Assembly (NCBI GenBank): GCA_035582835.1
Contig: JAYKAV010000289.1
Coordinates: forward strand, 1,108,170-1,172,169
DNA from: Phoebastria nigripes
Taxonomy: Eukaryota > Chordata > Aves > Procellariiformes > Diomedeidae
Direction of reading: 5' to 3'
Length of the DNA stretch: 64,000 bases
A model generated the notes under the pieces. That model worked only from the letters and a program-made list of their open reading frames with translations. It was not told the origin of the DNA and searched no databases. Position numbers and translations under genes: made by a program. Shown piece after piece: positions 57,301 to 64,000 of the stretch; within the stretch, counting starts at the first letter, position 1; the number at the start of each line of letters is the position of its first letter.

Positions 57301-60300
57301 CCAGTCTTTTCTCCTCTTTCTCTTCCCACGTCAGAGACATCCAATGCAGTATGGTACAGAGATCTCCGAGTGAGTCACAGGAGCTATNGAGCACCGCACA
57401 GCAGCCAGCTCCAGCCGAGCCATAACCTTTCCCTCCCAAAGTGCCGACTTTGTTTCCAGCAGTCAAAGAGGATAAGGCCAGACAGAGCCTCAAAATGTTC
57501 TCTTTCCCTCGATTCAGGACTCCAGTTGTTCTCAGATGGGATGGAAAAATCCTGCCATCTCTTCCCTCAGCCCTCCACAGGCTGCATCTGTTTCTTTGCT
57601 ATGATTCACAAGCTGAGAGGGATTTTCCACTCCAGTTCAATAATAAGCTTTTTACATTGCAGGGGGAAGCTTCGTCACCCTCATGACACTTGCAGGGCAA
57701 GAAGGTGGAAAAGGCCAGGATTTCTCTGGGCTCAGAGCAAGCCACCCAGATCTACCCTGTACAGGTAAGTAGTGTTTTAAGAGAAGTTCACAATTGCTGA
57801 ATTTCTCCTCTCGGAAATATGCCTGAAATGACTCTCCACGAAACACGGAAGACTGCCCAAAGATAAAATCGCTGAAGCTCATTCTGTCTACTCAGGGATT
57901 TAGCAAAACTTCATCAAGTCCAAAGACTGCAACAGGGAAGTGTGCCTGCAAAGTCAGGCAGGAGCGCAGGGCTGCCTGCGCTGCATCCCCCTGCCCCGGG
58001 CAGCGTCTTCACCTCTCCCAGAGATGGGAACCTTTGAACAAAACACACCGCCCAGTGACTCCCCACCCAAATGACAAGGAGAGAAATCACCACGCTGCTT
58101 TGAAATGGGACAGGCAGGAAATGCAAACCTTGAAGCACCCATTGAGGGCTTAGCGAAACGCAACCATTTCACTTTAGGTGTTACTTGCAACAATGAGCAG
58201 CACATCTGCAGACACAAGTGCTGTTGATTGTGTTCCTTAAGCTAGTCTCAGTATTTCCATTGTAAACCCTTCTTTCACTATTTTAAGAAGTCAGCTGTAA
58301 AAATTTGCTCTAGGCTGGAACTTAGCAACTAAAGATTCCACCTGGGAGAAACTCATTTTACGTGTACTACCCCTCTCTCGTATACACAATATAGCAAAAC
58401 GCTTGGGTTGGAACACCAAATCCTCCTAAAAGTTGGCCAGTTTAAAGATCCTGTTTGCATTCTTGCATTTGGGGAAAAAAAAAAAAGCTACCAGATAATT
58501 AGTGTGGCCTGACTGCTTTTAGCATTACAAAATGTGTGTATACTTTTATGATAGCCAAGATGTACAGCCTGAGAGTGGTTATTGTGTGTGGAATGCAGTA
58601 GTTAAATCTATAAAGGAAACTCTTTGCATGTTTTAAGTGCGGGCTATGAGAAATAAAAAAAAAAAAAATTAACTTATACCTTAAAAATAGAGGCGCGTTT
58701 GTTTAAAAAAAAAAATCCTGAAGCAATCTCTGTACTTGCATTTGCTGAAACAGGGCACATTTCTGGAAATGTGAATTTCAGGTACAAAACAAATTAATAA
58801 CCAGGGTTAAGAAATAGTTAATTTGTGGCATGTTTTTGAGGCACCTGGGTTTTCTTTGGAAGGTGACTGGCAGTTCTGCCCTCTTGGCCCTGAGTAAAAC
58901 CAGGGGTGTGGAACAGAGCCCCAACATTTTAACCAGCAACTTGTAGAAAGCAACGTGGGATTTTTTTTTTTCTTTTTTTTTTTTTTTCTTTTCTTAAATC
59001 TACCTTTAAACAGCAACTTTAAACACAAACTTTTAAGGGGCATCCACCATCACAGAGCACTCAACTTCACCCTGAGATATATGCTAAAATTGTGATCATC
59101 AGAAATGTAATAGTGCTTGGCTGCTATTTCGAGTTGTCACACTCCACTAAACTTTACAGAAACCCTTGTAGGTTATGGTCTGCCAACCATTTAGCTGATT
59201 TGTGACTGGGAATAGTTAGCATTAAGAGCTTGAACTTACCTGAGGTCCTCTCTCTCCTTTCACTCCTGGATATCCCAGTAAAAATGGAAATGGTGTGGGT
59301 CCGAGGGGGTCAAAGATTTGATAGCCATCAGTCGCAGCTGGGGTTGTGAGGTTGAAGGCCTGTGCCCTGGCTCTGGAGATGGGACGGGCAGACCCCAGGG
59401 GTGGTTTGGTGTACACCAGAGGGACGTTACTAGGATCCACTTTCCTGGTGGGGGGCGGCACGTGCTTCTTTGGAACGGGCCCATTGCTTGGGTTCTGTGG
59501 TGTTTGCTTTAGGGTGACAAAGTGGACATTGCTGGTTGTGTTATCAGTCATCCTCCTCAGGGGCTTTATAGTACTGGGTGCTTCAGAGGGCTCAGTGGTG
59601 GGTTTTTGGTTGATCTTCTTTTTGGTCTCTTGCTTGGACTCCTTCCTGCTGGCCATGGCAGGGCCCTGGCTTGTTGGTGGGGCCTTTTTGGCAGTGGGAA
59701 GGGGAGTTTTCTCAATGCGTGTGCTGGGAGTGGGCCGAGACACCCTGAGGGTCATCACCGTCCCCCGACGGACCGAACGGGTAGGTGGCTGTGTTTCAGT
59801 ACTTGATGGAACAGGAGATGGGGCCACGGTGACCTTTGTGGCTTTGGTTGTCAGTCTTGGCAGCGATGGTGGGGATGATACCAATGCGACGGTTGTTGCA
59901 CCTGAACCCCGAGTCTTGAGGGGTGCAGTGACCCTGCCAAACTCCAAGGATGGGGCAGCAGTAGTCAGGTTTCTCAGACCCTGCAGCGAGGGCTCCATAT
60001 GCTGTGGGGTACTTGGGGAGGCACTGGGATACCTGGGCAGGAGGGGGATGAGGGGGGGCAGGTTCGGCCGGTAGGTATCTGCTTGCCTGCACTGTCTTTT
60101 TAGGTATTTACAGTAATGATGAGCTGCCTTGGCGGAAGGATAAATATCAAACTGGCAGATGGCTCCTTCAAACTGCACGGAGTGCTGGTTCATCTTCCCA
60201 AAGAGGAAAGATCCATGTGGATCCAATGCCTCGTCCTTTTTAAAATGCAAATCCGCATGTACTCTGCGCTTCCCACAAGAAGTAAATAAAGTGACTGACT

Positions 60301-60681
60301 GGCCACGGATATCGATGGCCATATTGTGCCACTGGCCATCATGGACATTGTAATCAAAATATACAGAGCGCTTGTGGCCCACGTACACTATGATCTTCCC
60401 AGGCACAAACTGGACCCCCAGCTGCAGTTTTTTCTTTTTGCTCTTGACAGCAAAGAGGAAAGCATTGTTGATGCGGTGGGAGCAGAGGCTCAGCACTAGG
60501 AGCAGGTCAGTGCTGGAGCCTGTGGGGAGGATGGCGCTGACCGGTGCTTCGACACGTGCTCGCTGAGTGAAGATGACCCCTGATTTGAAAGGAATGACCC
60601 CTTGAGGAACTGTACGTGATGAGGACCATCCGCTCGATGGCCTTTTCCCTGACAGGCCCAGTCTTTGAAGAACATCCACAT
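253..60681 (-). CDS. COL27A1: COL27A1, spliced internal part of the coding sequence (13 exons)
   Basis: Type XXVII collagen is a secreted clade-C fibrillar collagen that forms homotrimers and thin non-striated fibrils, mainly in cartilage. Joined minus-strand segments, in order: 60681-59240, 49676-49623, 41484-41431, 36379-36326, 34292-34239, 28931-28887, 27982-27929, 25552-25508, 23108-23055, 21820-21776, 8504-8451, 3971-3927, 306-253. The join is 2054 nt: two bases completing a split Asp codon, then 684 codons without a stop. All introns begin GT and end AG. The short exons are 54 or 45 bp and start on whole Gly codons, the classic fibrillar-collagen pattern. COL24A1 is the nearest alternative; the embedded miR-455 and the exon-by-exon match to remembered human COL27A1 argue for COL27A1. 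The gene is incomplete at both ends of the window. Confidence 0.97.
307..3926 (-). other. COL27A1: Intron between exons 14 and 15 (3620 bp)
   Basis: Unique sequence with isolated Ns at 452 and 678 and a GC-rich part at about 1690-1930. Nothing gene-like was recognised. Confidence 0.9.
3927..3971 (-). CDS. COL27A1: COL27A1 helix exon, 45 bp (exon 14)
   Basis: It encodes [15 protein letters not shown], five perfect triplets; the human counterpart is GELGLPGPPGVPGLI. Acceptor TAG, donor ATT|gtaagt. Its last residue, Ile in a Y position, is conserved in human. Replacement of Pro by Leu in the fourth triplet lowers the local imino-acid content. Confidence 0.96.
3972..8450 (-). other. COL27A1: Intron between exons 13 and 14 (4479 bp)
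   Basis: Unique sequence, with a GC-rich part near exon 14 (about 4040-5100) where open frames on both strands overlap without resembling known proteins. No repeats of note. Confidence 0.9.
8451..8504 (-). CDS. COL27A1: COL27A1 helix exon, 54 bp (exon 13)
   Basis: It encodes [18 protein letters not shown], six perfect triplets; the human counterpart is [18 protein letters not shown]. Acceptor CAG, donor CCA|gtaagt, both strong. Phe at two X/Y positions is conserved. It is isolated between a 13.3 kb and a 4.5 kb intron. Confidence 0.96.
9242..9294. repeat. Small inverted and direct repeats
   Basis: TATCCTA and TAGGATA form perfect 7-bp arms around CTGA at 9242-9259. Immediately after, TCCTTAAAAGTCAAT is repeated at 9262-9276 and 9280-9294 (18-bp period). 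No function can be assigned. Confidence 0.9.
11468..11485 (+). repeat. A18 homopolymer
   Basis: An uninterrupted run of 18 A. No processed-gene sequence was recognised immediately upstream of it on the plus strand, so it is not clearly a retrocopy tail. Confidence 0.95.
14190..14209. repeat. Short perfect inverted repeat
   Basis: ATGTTGTA and TACAACAT form 8-bp arms around a TGTA loop. It is too short to be a microRNA precursor and is probably incidental. Confidence 0.85.
21776..21820 (-). CDS. COL27A1: COL27A1 helix exon, 45 bp (exon 12)
   Basis: It encodes [15 protein letters not shown], five perfect triplets; the human counterpart is [15 protein letters not shown]. The Met-to-Arg change makes this one of the most basic stretches of the helix (KR, K, R). 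Acceptor CAG, donor CCG|gtaaag, which has A rather than G at +5 and opens the longest intron in the window (13.3 kb). It holds the first Met codon downstream of the large exon. Confidence 0.96.
21821..23054 (-). other. COL27A1: Intron between exons 11 and 12 (1234 bp)
   Basis: Unique sequence with a short CA-rich stretch near 22238-22250 and a GC-richer middle. No other feature recognised. Confidence 0.9.
23055..23108 (-). CDS. COL27A1: COL27A1 helix exon, 54 bp (exon 11)
   Basis: It encodes [18 protein letters not shown], six perfect triplets; human differs only in SDGER for ADGER. It is the best conserved exon in the window. Acceptor TAG, donor CGA|gtgagt. It is strongly hydrophobic for a collagen helix (Tyr, Ile, Leu, Phe in X and Y positions), which hints at a lateral contact or binding site (inference). 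The miR-455 precursor ends 109 nt upstream of its acceptor. Confidence 0.97.
23240..23260 (-). ncRNA. MIR455: mature miR-455-3p
   Basis: 21 nt beginning GCAGTCCATGGGCAT and ending ATACAC, identical to human miR-455-3p as I remember it. The seed, positions 2-8, is CAGTCCA. The ends are assigned by homology. Confidence 0.94.
23277..23298 (-). ncRNA. MIR455: mature miR-455-5p
   Basis: 22 nt beginning TATGTGCCCTTGG. The seed (positions 2-8, ATGTGCC) is the same as human. Position 9 is C where I recall U in human miR-455-5p; the C can form a Watson-Crick pair with a G of the 3p arm, where U would make a wobble. The exact ends are assigned by homology, not by small-RNA data. Confidence 0.93.
23994..24011 (+). 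promoter_or_regulatory. Paired SOX-like motif in the MIR455 host intron
   Basis: AACAATT and CCTTGTG (reverse complement CACAAGG) face each other across a 4-bp GAAG spacer. That is the inverted arrangement with 3-5 bp spacing that dimeric SOX9 uses in cartilage enhancers. The second half-site matches the consensus imperfectly. It is about 680 bp from the precursor. The call rests on motif reading only. Confidence 0.25.
25508..25552 (-). CDS. COL27A1: COL27A1 helix exon, 45 bp (exon 10)
   Basis: It encodes [15 protein letters not shown], five perfect triplets; the human counterpart is GLPGPVGDPGPKGSR. Acceptor TAG, donor CGG|gtaagc. It lies just upstream, in transcription order, of the intron that carries the miR-455 hairpin. 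Confidence 0.96.
25553..27928 (-). other. COL27A1: Intron between exons 9 and 10 (2376 bp)
   Basis: It carries A13 at 26563-26575, T13 at 27633-27645 and a short imperfect tandem copy of GGGCATRTATTTAGC at about 27843-27875. Nothing gene-like was recognised. Confidence 0.9.
27929..27982 (-). CDS. COL27A1: COL27A1 helix exon with weak splice sites, 54 bp (exon 9)
   Basis: It encodes [18 protein letters not shown], six perfect triplets; the human counterpart is [18 protein letters not shown]. The acceptor ends AAG rather than the usual C/T-AG, although a pyrimidine-rich stretch precedes it. The donor is CAG|gtgcag, the only one of the thirteen donors lacking A at +4. Both sites are therefore weaker than those of the neighbours, yet the coding sequence is well conserved, so the exon is real. 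Skipping it would remove 18 residues in frame. Confidence 0.94.
27983..28886 (-). other. COL27A1: Intron between exons 8 and 9 (904 bp)
   Basis: The shortest intron in the window. It has T10 at 28420-28429 and a plus-strand purine-rich stretch at about 28460-28510. Nothing else recognised. Confidence 0.9.
28887..28931 (-). CDS. COL27A1: COL27A1 helix exon, 45 bp (exon 8)
   Basis: It encodes [15 protein letters not shown], five perfect triplets; the human counterpart is GHKGYPGPAGHPGEQ. It is the first 45-bp exon of the series. Acceptor CAG, donor CAG|gtgagt, both strong. Two Tyr residues in X positions are unusual for the main collagens but one of them is shared with human. Confidence 0.96.
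28932..34238 (-). other. COL27A1: Intron between exons 7 and 8 (5307 bp)
   Basis: It includes a GC-rich, stop-poor block at about 30100-31340 (see findings) in otherwise AT-rich sequence, and A13 at 28967-28979 close to exon 8. Nothing else recognised. Confidence 0.88.
34239..34292 (-). CDS. COL27A1: COL27A1 helix exon, 54 bp (exon 7)
   Basis: It encodes [18 protein letters not shown], six perfect triplets; the human counterpart is GDMGLPGLSGNPGPPGRK. Perfect repeats resume here after the interruption in the preceding exon. Acceptor CAG, donor AAG|gtaaga. The exon closes on a basic GRK triplet that leads into GYK of the next exon, making a small positively charged patch on the helix. Confidence 0.96.
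34293..36325 (-). other. COL27A1: Intron between exons 6 and 7 (2033 bp)
   Basis: Unique sequence with T12 at 34551-34562. Nothing else recognised. Confidence 0.9.
36326..36379 (-). CDS. COL27A1: COL27A1 helix exon with a Gly-X-Y interruption, 54 bp (exon 6)
   Basis: It encodes [18 protein letters not shown]. The triplets GQK GDP GLS are followed by PGK and ARN, so two consecutive triplets lack Gly in the first position before GQK restores the phase. Read by Gly spacing this is a four-residue step (GLSP) followed by a five-residue step (GKARN), together nine residues, so the three-residue register is kept. Human COL27A1 has the equivalent GLSPGKAHDGAK, so the break is ancestral and not a sequencing error. 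Acceptor CAG, donor AAG|gtaaga. Such imperfections are typical of clade-C fibrillar collagens and absent from the main helices of types I, II and III. Confidence 0.96.
36380..41430 (-). other. COL27A1: Intron between exons 5 and 6 (5051 bp)
   Basis: Mostly AT-moderate unique sequence. A purine-rich, stop-poor stretch on the plus strand at about 40720-41060 (AGGAGGAAGG-type) gives overlapping open frames on both strands with no recognisable protein. Confidence 0.88.
41431..41484 (-). CDS. COL27A1: COL27A1 helix exon, 54 bp (exon 5)
   Basis: It encodes [18 protein letters not shown], six perfect triplets; the human counterpart is [18 protein letters not shown]. Acceptor TAG, donor AAA|gtaagt. 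The Lys in the Y position of the last triplet is conserved and is of the kind that lysyl hydroxylase can modify. The sequence has no cysteine and no helix interruption. Confidence 0.96.
42822..42915. repeat. Tandem duplication, 54-bp period, two copies
   Basis: A 40-bp core beginning TGTCCCATTCTTAA and ending TTTTCAGCCTGAAA occurs at 42822-42861 and again at 42876-42915 with one mismatch. The 14 bases between the cores resemble the bases before the first core only weakly. It lies deep in an intron and does not encode Gly-X-Y in any frame. Confidence 0.95.
45032..45044 (+). repeat. C13 homopolymer
   Basis: Thirteen C in a row, preceded by GCG. As G13 on the transcribed strand it is a potential polymerase slippage or sequencing-error site. 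Confidence 0.9.
49623..49676 (-). CDS. COL27A1: COL27A1 helix exon, 54 bp (exon 4)
   Basis: It encodes [18 protein letters not shown], six perfect Gly-X-Y triplets. Acceptor TAG, donor CGA|gtaagt. The first triplets equal human [10 protein letters not shown]; human then reads IPGARGPR where this gene has PPGKRGSR. Three GLP/GPP-type triplets in a row suit the N-terminal end of a helix, where Pro-rich triplets stabilise the trimer. The exon is bounded by the 9.6 kb and 8.1 kb introns and can be skipped without changing the frame. Confidence 0.96.
55534..55621. promoter_or_regulatory. CpG-dense patch in the intron after the large exon
   Basis: Thirteen CpG dinucleotides fall in 55536-55620, far more than in the surrounding intron. 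Such density marks unmethylated regulatory DNA in vertebrates, for instance an internal promoter or enhancer. It is shorter than the usual 200-bp CpG-island threshold, and no TATA box or obvious first exon was identified. The function is inference only. Confidence 0.35.
56292..56327 (+). promoter_or_regulatory. Cluster of AP-1/MARE-like motifs with an E-box
   Basis: CAGCTG (56292-56297) overlaps TGCTGAGTCA (56296-56305), a MARE/NF-E2-type site containing a perfect AP-1 core TGAGTCA. TGAGTTA follows at 56310-56316 and TGACTTAGCA at 56318-56327, near-consensus in the opposite orientation. AP-1 family factors act in cartilage and bone, so a regulatory role is plausible but unproven. Confidence 0.35.
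58655..58668 (+). repeat. A14 homopolymer
   Basis: An uninterrupted run of 14 A in AT-rich intron sequence. Confidence 0.95.
58961..58994 (+). repeat. Poly-T tract with interspersed C
   Basis: 34 bases of T interrupted by single Cs (T11, T15, T4). On the minus strand, the transcribed sense, it is an A/G tract about 250 nt downstream of the donor of the large exon. Confidence 0.95.
59240..60681 (-). CDS. COL27A1: COL27A1 large N-propeptide exon: TSPN/LamG domain, variable region, start of helix (exon 3 by human-like numbering)
   Basis: This exon encodes 481 residues, the first being an Asp split after one base. Residues 1-204 form the TSPN/LamG-like domain: it opens [10 protein letters not shown], carries the LamG-type DGQWH motif at 115-119 and [12 protein letters not shown] at 171-182, and has cysteines at 67, 136, 176, 191 and 198. 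A basic patch SKKKK at 81-85 could bind heparin (inference). Residues about 205-465 are the variable region, rich in Pro, Thr, Ser and Lys, with N-glycosylation sequons at N238, N381 and N444. After [16 protein letters not shown] the triple helix starts with [12 protein letters not shown]. The acceptor is a pyrimidine tract ending CAG at 60682-60684; the donor is CAG|gtaagt. The open frame continues upstream of the acceptor into the intron, so the exon start rests on the acceptor and on homology to human ...EDVDILQRLG. Confidence 0.95.
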
Positions 60682-63600
60682 CTGAAAGGGAAACACAAAG
60701 AAAATGTGAGGTGTTGGGCAACCCAAGGGCTGGGTGGGTATGGGCGTCAAGCCAGTTGATGCAAAAGAGTAACAGGATACAGGAAACCCCAACCATCCTC
60801 TCACACATACACGTTCAAATAATCAGAATGGAGAGCATATAGCTCTTCTGCACATAGTNTGAGGAGCAAGTGCATGCTCTACTTGGTCATCAGCAATTGC
60901 CAAAACGCATCAGCTCCATGGTGTATCTGGCTAGCTGTCCTGTCCCTCCAGGGACCAGCTCCAGATGTTCTGGAGGGAGCTGACCTCACTACAAGGAAAT
61001 TTCCCGCTGAGCACCAATAGTCCACTTCTCTGGGATTTAATTCTGAGTACTGACCACACAGCTGGAAAGGAATTTGAACAACAGACTGAGCTGGGATTGC
61101 AAAATTTTATATCCCCAGAAGGCAAGGAACAGAACTTTCAAAGGGAGCAAAAGCCTTGTATCTGTCTCTCTCCAAATTAGTAAGAAGCAGCTTTTGATCT
61201 TTGAGACTCTGGAGAGTTTAGTGAAGCAAAGGTGCCTCCCAGCATGAAAAAAAATTGCACCTAGATTTCACTGAACTGCTTAAGGTTTTCAACAGCAGTA
61301 CTTTTTTCCCAGAAGATCATCTTACAGCCTTAAATTATTTTAATAAGTTGGAGGAACCAGACTTGGTTTGTGAAGAGCTGAGAAATTAGTTATGGCTGCT
61401 ACTGAGCAGTAGAGGTAGGACTCGCCCCCAGCATTTGTCACCTAGGAGCTGGGTGCCTTGTTCAAGAGAGGATGAGAGGGATTGCTGTCCAGAGGCACCT
61501 ATCTTTCTCCACTGACTCCAGGAGAAGTCTGCAATGGACAGACAAGCAGAACCCTCTGGTTTCTGGCCCCAAGGTCTAACAGGAGTCACACGCAGCTCGG
61601 AGTCCAAGGCAGATTAGCAGGCAACAGCAACACAAACTGGGGCCAGCTGGCGGCAGCCTCAGCTGAACTACTGAACCGGGGAACATGCTGAGGTCTACAT
61701 GAGAAAAGCTGCAAAGGTAAATGTGCCCAGACCTGAAAAAGGTGCTCAGGCACCCAAAAGCTTGTTCTCTTACTCCAGCTCNAACATTTGGTCTAATAAA
61801 AGATGTTACCTACATGGTATAGACAGATAAAGGTAAGGCTATAATGATTACAGTGACACTACCACTGTGGAAAATGAGCTAGGATAACTGTATTTCCTTC
61901 CCTCTTCCCTGCCCAAATGCAATCCCCATTACTCAATGACCAGCTAACTTTTGTGTATTTAAGTGCTCTTTGGGGAAGCTAGCCTGGGCTGTATAATCCA
62001 AATGCTGATCTCGCAAGGTAAGAATTTAACAATCAGAAATGCGGCAGTGCCAATCATGGCTGCATGTCAGCTAACATCACGGGATTGCAGCTTTCCTAGA
62101 TTAAATGGAAAAGTAAATCAAAGGTTGTCCAAAGAAAAAACAAACTCCTTTTGTAAAGGGGCCTTGGAATTTGGCCTCTTTCACCCTTAACTATTAAATA
62201 TTCAGCACAATACCCAATATTTGGAGAACTGGCACTTAAAAGAGATCCTCAGTTTTGGCCAGAAGGGTTGTAGACTCAAGCCAGTCTGAGGCCTGTAATG
62301 TTGCTGGCCAAGAAGGGAGGAGGATAACGAGAAAATCTCTGTTCCTTGACTTTGGCAAAAACCTTGGCCATTTTTGTACGTAAGAACAAGTCAATCAATA
62401 TTTACTTTGTCTGAACTCAGCTTTATTCCCACCTCCCTTTTTTAAGGCAGCTTGACTCATTTTCTAGCAGAGACTACCCTGGAGAAGATGCATCAGATGT
62501 GACAGTGGACAGAAATTTTCCCACTCTATGCAGAGGGGATAATTTACTGCACAGCACGTGCAAATGTTAATAATGGTACTTCTCCCATATTAAGAAATCC
62601 TTGGTCCCCCTCTGGTTTTCTGCCATATTGCCCAACGGGGCTGTCCCTCAGCATAGCAAAGGTAGAGTCTTTCCCTCTCTGCACTGAATGGAGGAATCAC
62701 AGCAGTATCTTCATAGTGGATAACCTCCAGTGCCCATGAAATAGTAAAGGCCAAAGCCTGGCTCTAGCGAAGTCAAGTGGGACCCTTGCCACAGACTTCA
62801 AAGGCATCAGGATTTAGCCCTAAGGAAATAAATTTACCACTTAAACTAGGAGCTAGACTCCAGCTTCCAATTTCTACATGTATTTTTAGGTTCTCTCCCA
62901 GAGATAGACAGTGGTGTGTCTCTACTAGGCAGAGATGCTTTACACTCCAGGAGCTATTCATTTGGTAGCTGCTCTGCAAAGACATAAGGATGTTTCCCTG
63001 CTCAGAGGATGCCGCTGCTGTTTGCAATACGAATCCAACTGCCTCGTTAGCAGCTGCATCCAACAGTGCTTAAGAAAAAGGGAAAAAAGCACAACACAAA
63101 CACTCCTTTCCCTCAAAACCCACTAAGGTAGAGCCAAATTCTAGATGCCTACGCAAAACCTGATTAAAACAGACCTCATGCAGGACATGTATGTGGATTT
63201 TCCGGCACCAGGTCCAGGCACACAGCTCAGGACTCCTGTGCACCCAGCCCGTCTGCCTCTCCATCCCATGCCGACTGCCCTGGGCTGGTGGGGCACATCC
63301 CCCGGGATGACGGGATGTCATCAACTAACATAAAATGCAAGGTAATTTTGGCTTCCTTAAGTAGCTCCAAGTTTAGCAAAGCATTTTTTCCCCTTCAAAT
63401 TTTTTCCTCTGTAAATTTTTCCATCAAAACACATTATTTAAAAAAACATTCACTTAGAGCTGCCTGGTCCCAGGTGCCTTGAAGCTAGTTGCAACATTCC
63501 TGTAGCAACATTCGAGCAACTGGGAAAAACTTCCAGCAGACTGTGCATGAAGCGAGATTCACAGAGATTCCTGAACAATCATCTCTGAAAGAGGGGATAA

Positions 63601-64000
63601 AATGTTTTATTGCTCTCCTTCCTATCTCTTTCTTTCCCTCCCGCTTTCCCCACACGAAAAGCTTTATAAGAAAAAGAAGCCAAAAGGGAGAAGAGAAATA
63701 ATTTGCAGCTTCCTAGATTCCAGCAGCTGAGATGTGATGCCCACAGCTAAAACTGGGTTGAATAAATGCTACATTTAAAAAAAAGTTACTGCCCAGACCC
63801 TTAGTGCACATCAGATGAACGCACTAACCTCAGGATCTTTTGGATTTGAAACACTTATGAAAAAATCAACCTCTGCGTTCCCTGATTTTCNAGTGTGCAG
63901 GAAGACCCCTAAGCCTTATAGTAGTAACTGCAGTGTTTTCAAAAGCCCACGGCATTGCCTTAATTTCATCCTCACACAGATCTATGAACAAGCTCTTATT
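60682..64000 (-). other. COL27A1: Intron upstream of the large exon (partial)
   Basis: It ends at the acceptor at 60682-60684. I searched the minus strand for a signal-peptide exon ending in one base of a split codon and found none here, so the first exons must lie beyond 64000. An open frame runs from 60808 through the acceptor into the large exon (see findings). Other open frames are short and unlike known proteins. Single Ns occur, for example at 60859. Confidence 0.85.

Larger units (their letters stand above)
49677..59239 (-). other. COL27A1: Intron between large exon and exon 4 (9563 bp)
   Basis: It holds a pyrimidine tract (58961-58994), A14 at 58655-58668, A10 at 54471-54480, a CpG-dense patch (55534-55621) and a cluster of AP-1/MARE-like motifs (56292-56327). 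No coding exon with collagen triplets or another recognisable protein is present on either strand. Confidence 0.9.

Noticed and set aside
59346..60074. 242-codon open frame on the plus strand
   Set aside because: It is antisense to the TSPN/variable-region exon and is open because the codon composition of that exon yields few stops in this frame. The translation is a Gly/Val/Leu-rich shadow with no known domain.
60931..61125. Short minus-strand frames upstream of the large exon as possible signal-peptide exon
   Set aside because: None has a hydrophobic leader followed by a donor in the phase needed (one base of a split codon), so the true first exons are taken to lie beyond the window.
1..64000. 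Avian CR1 elements
   Set aside because: I looked for the usual 3' end repeats (ATTCTRTG-type octamers) on both strands and saw none. Diverged internal fragments cannot be excluded by eye.
1..64000. COL24A1 as the identity of the gene
   Set aside because: The nearest paralogue shares the domain plan, but the embedded miR-455 and the exon-by-exon match to type XXVII chain sequence favour COL27A1.

Overview
The window is an internal piece of one vertebrate collagen gene, COL27A1 (collagen alpha-1(XXVII) chain), read entirely on the minus strand. Thirteen coding exons are visible. The large one (59240-60681) encodes the thrombospondin N-terminal-like/laminin-G (TSPN) domain, a Pro/Thr/Ser/Lys-rich variable region and the first Gly-X-Y triplets. 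Twelve short exons of exactly 54 or 45 bp follow, each starting on a whole Gly codon and flanked by AG/GT splice sites. Together they give 684 complete codons of open reading frame, and the order and sequence of the twelve short exons match the start of the human type XXVII helix as I remember it. The first (signal peptide) exon lies beyond 64000 and the rest of the helix and the C-propeptide lie below 1.

The identity is confirmed by a non-coding gene: the miR-455 hairpin at 23218-23313 (minus strand) lies in the intron between the eighth and ninth features of the series, about 110 nt before the next exon. In mammals MIR455 lies in COL27A1 intron 10. If that numbering holds here, the large exon is exon 3 and the twelve small exons are 4-15; the labels below use it as an inference.

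Layout from the 5' end of the gene (high coordinates) to the 3' end: upstream intron 60682-64000; exon 3; a 9.6 kb intron with a CpG-dense patch and an AP-1/MARE-like cluster; exon 4 at 49.6 kb; exon 5 at 41.4 kb; exon 6 at 36.3 kb; exon 7 at 34.2 kb; exon 8 at 28.9 kb; exon 9 at 27.9 kb; exon 10 at 25.5 kb; MIR455; exon 11 at 23.1 kb; exon 12 at 21.8 kb; a 13.3 kb intron; exon 13 at 8.5 kb; exon 14 at 3.9 kb; exon 15 at 0.25 kb. Everything else is intron: short homopolymer runs, a few tandem duplications and no recognisable second protein gene.

Organism: a jawed vertebrate, most likely a bird or other sauropsid. Interspersed repeats are sparse, no mammalian SINEs are recognisable, and the protein is clearly orthologous to but diverged from human. 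The species cannot be named. Isolated single Ns suggest a draft assembly; none falls in an exon.

Function: the host transcript makes a thin-fibril collagen of cartilage and the growth plate, while the intron supplies miR-455-5p/-3p, a cartilage-associated microRNA, so one transcription unit yields a matrix protein and a regulatory RNA.
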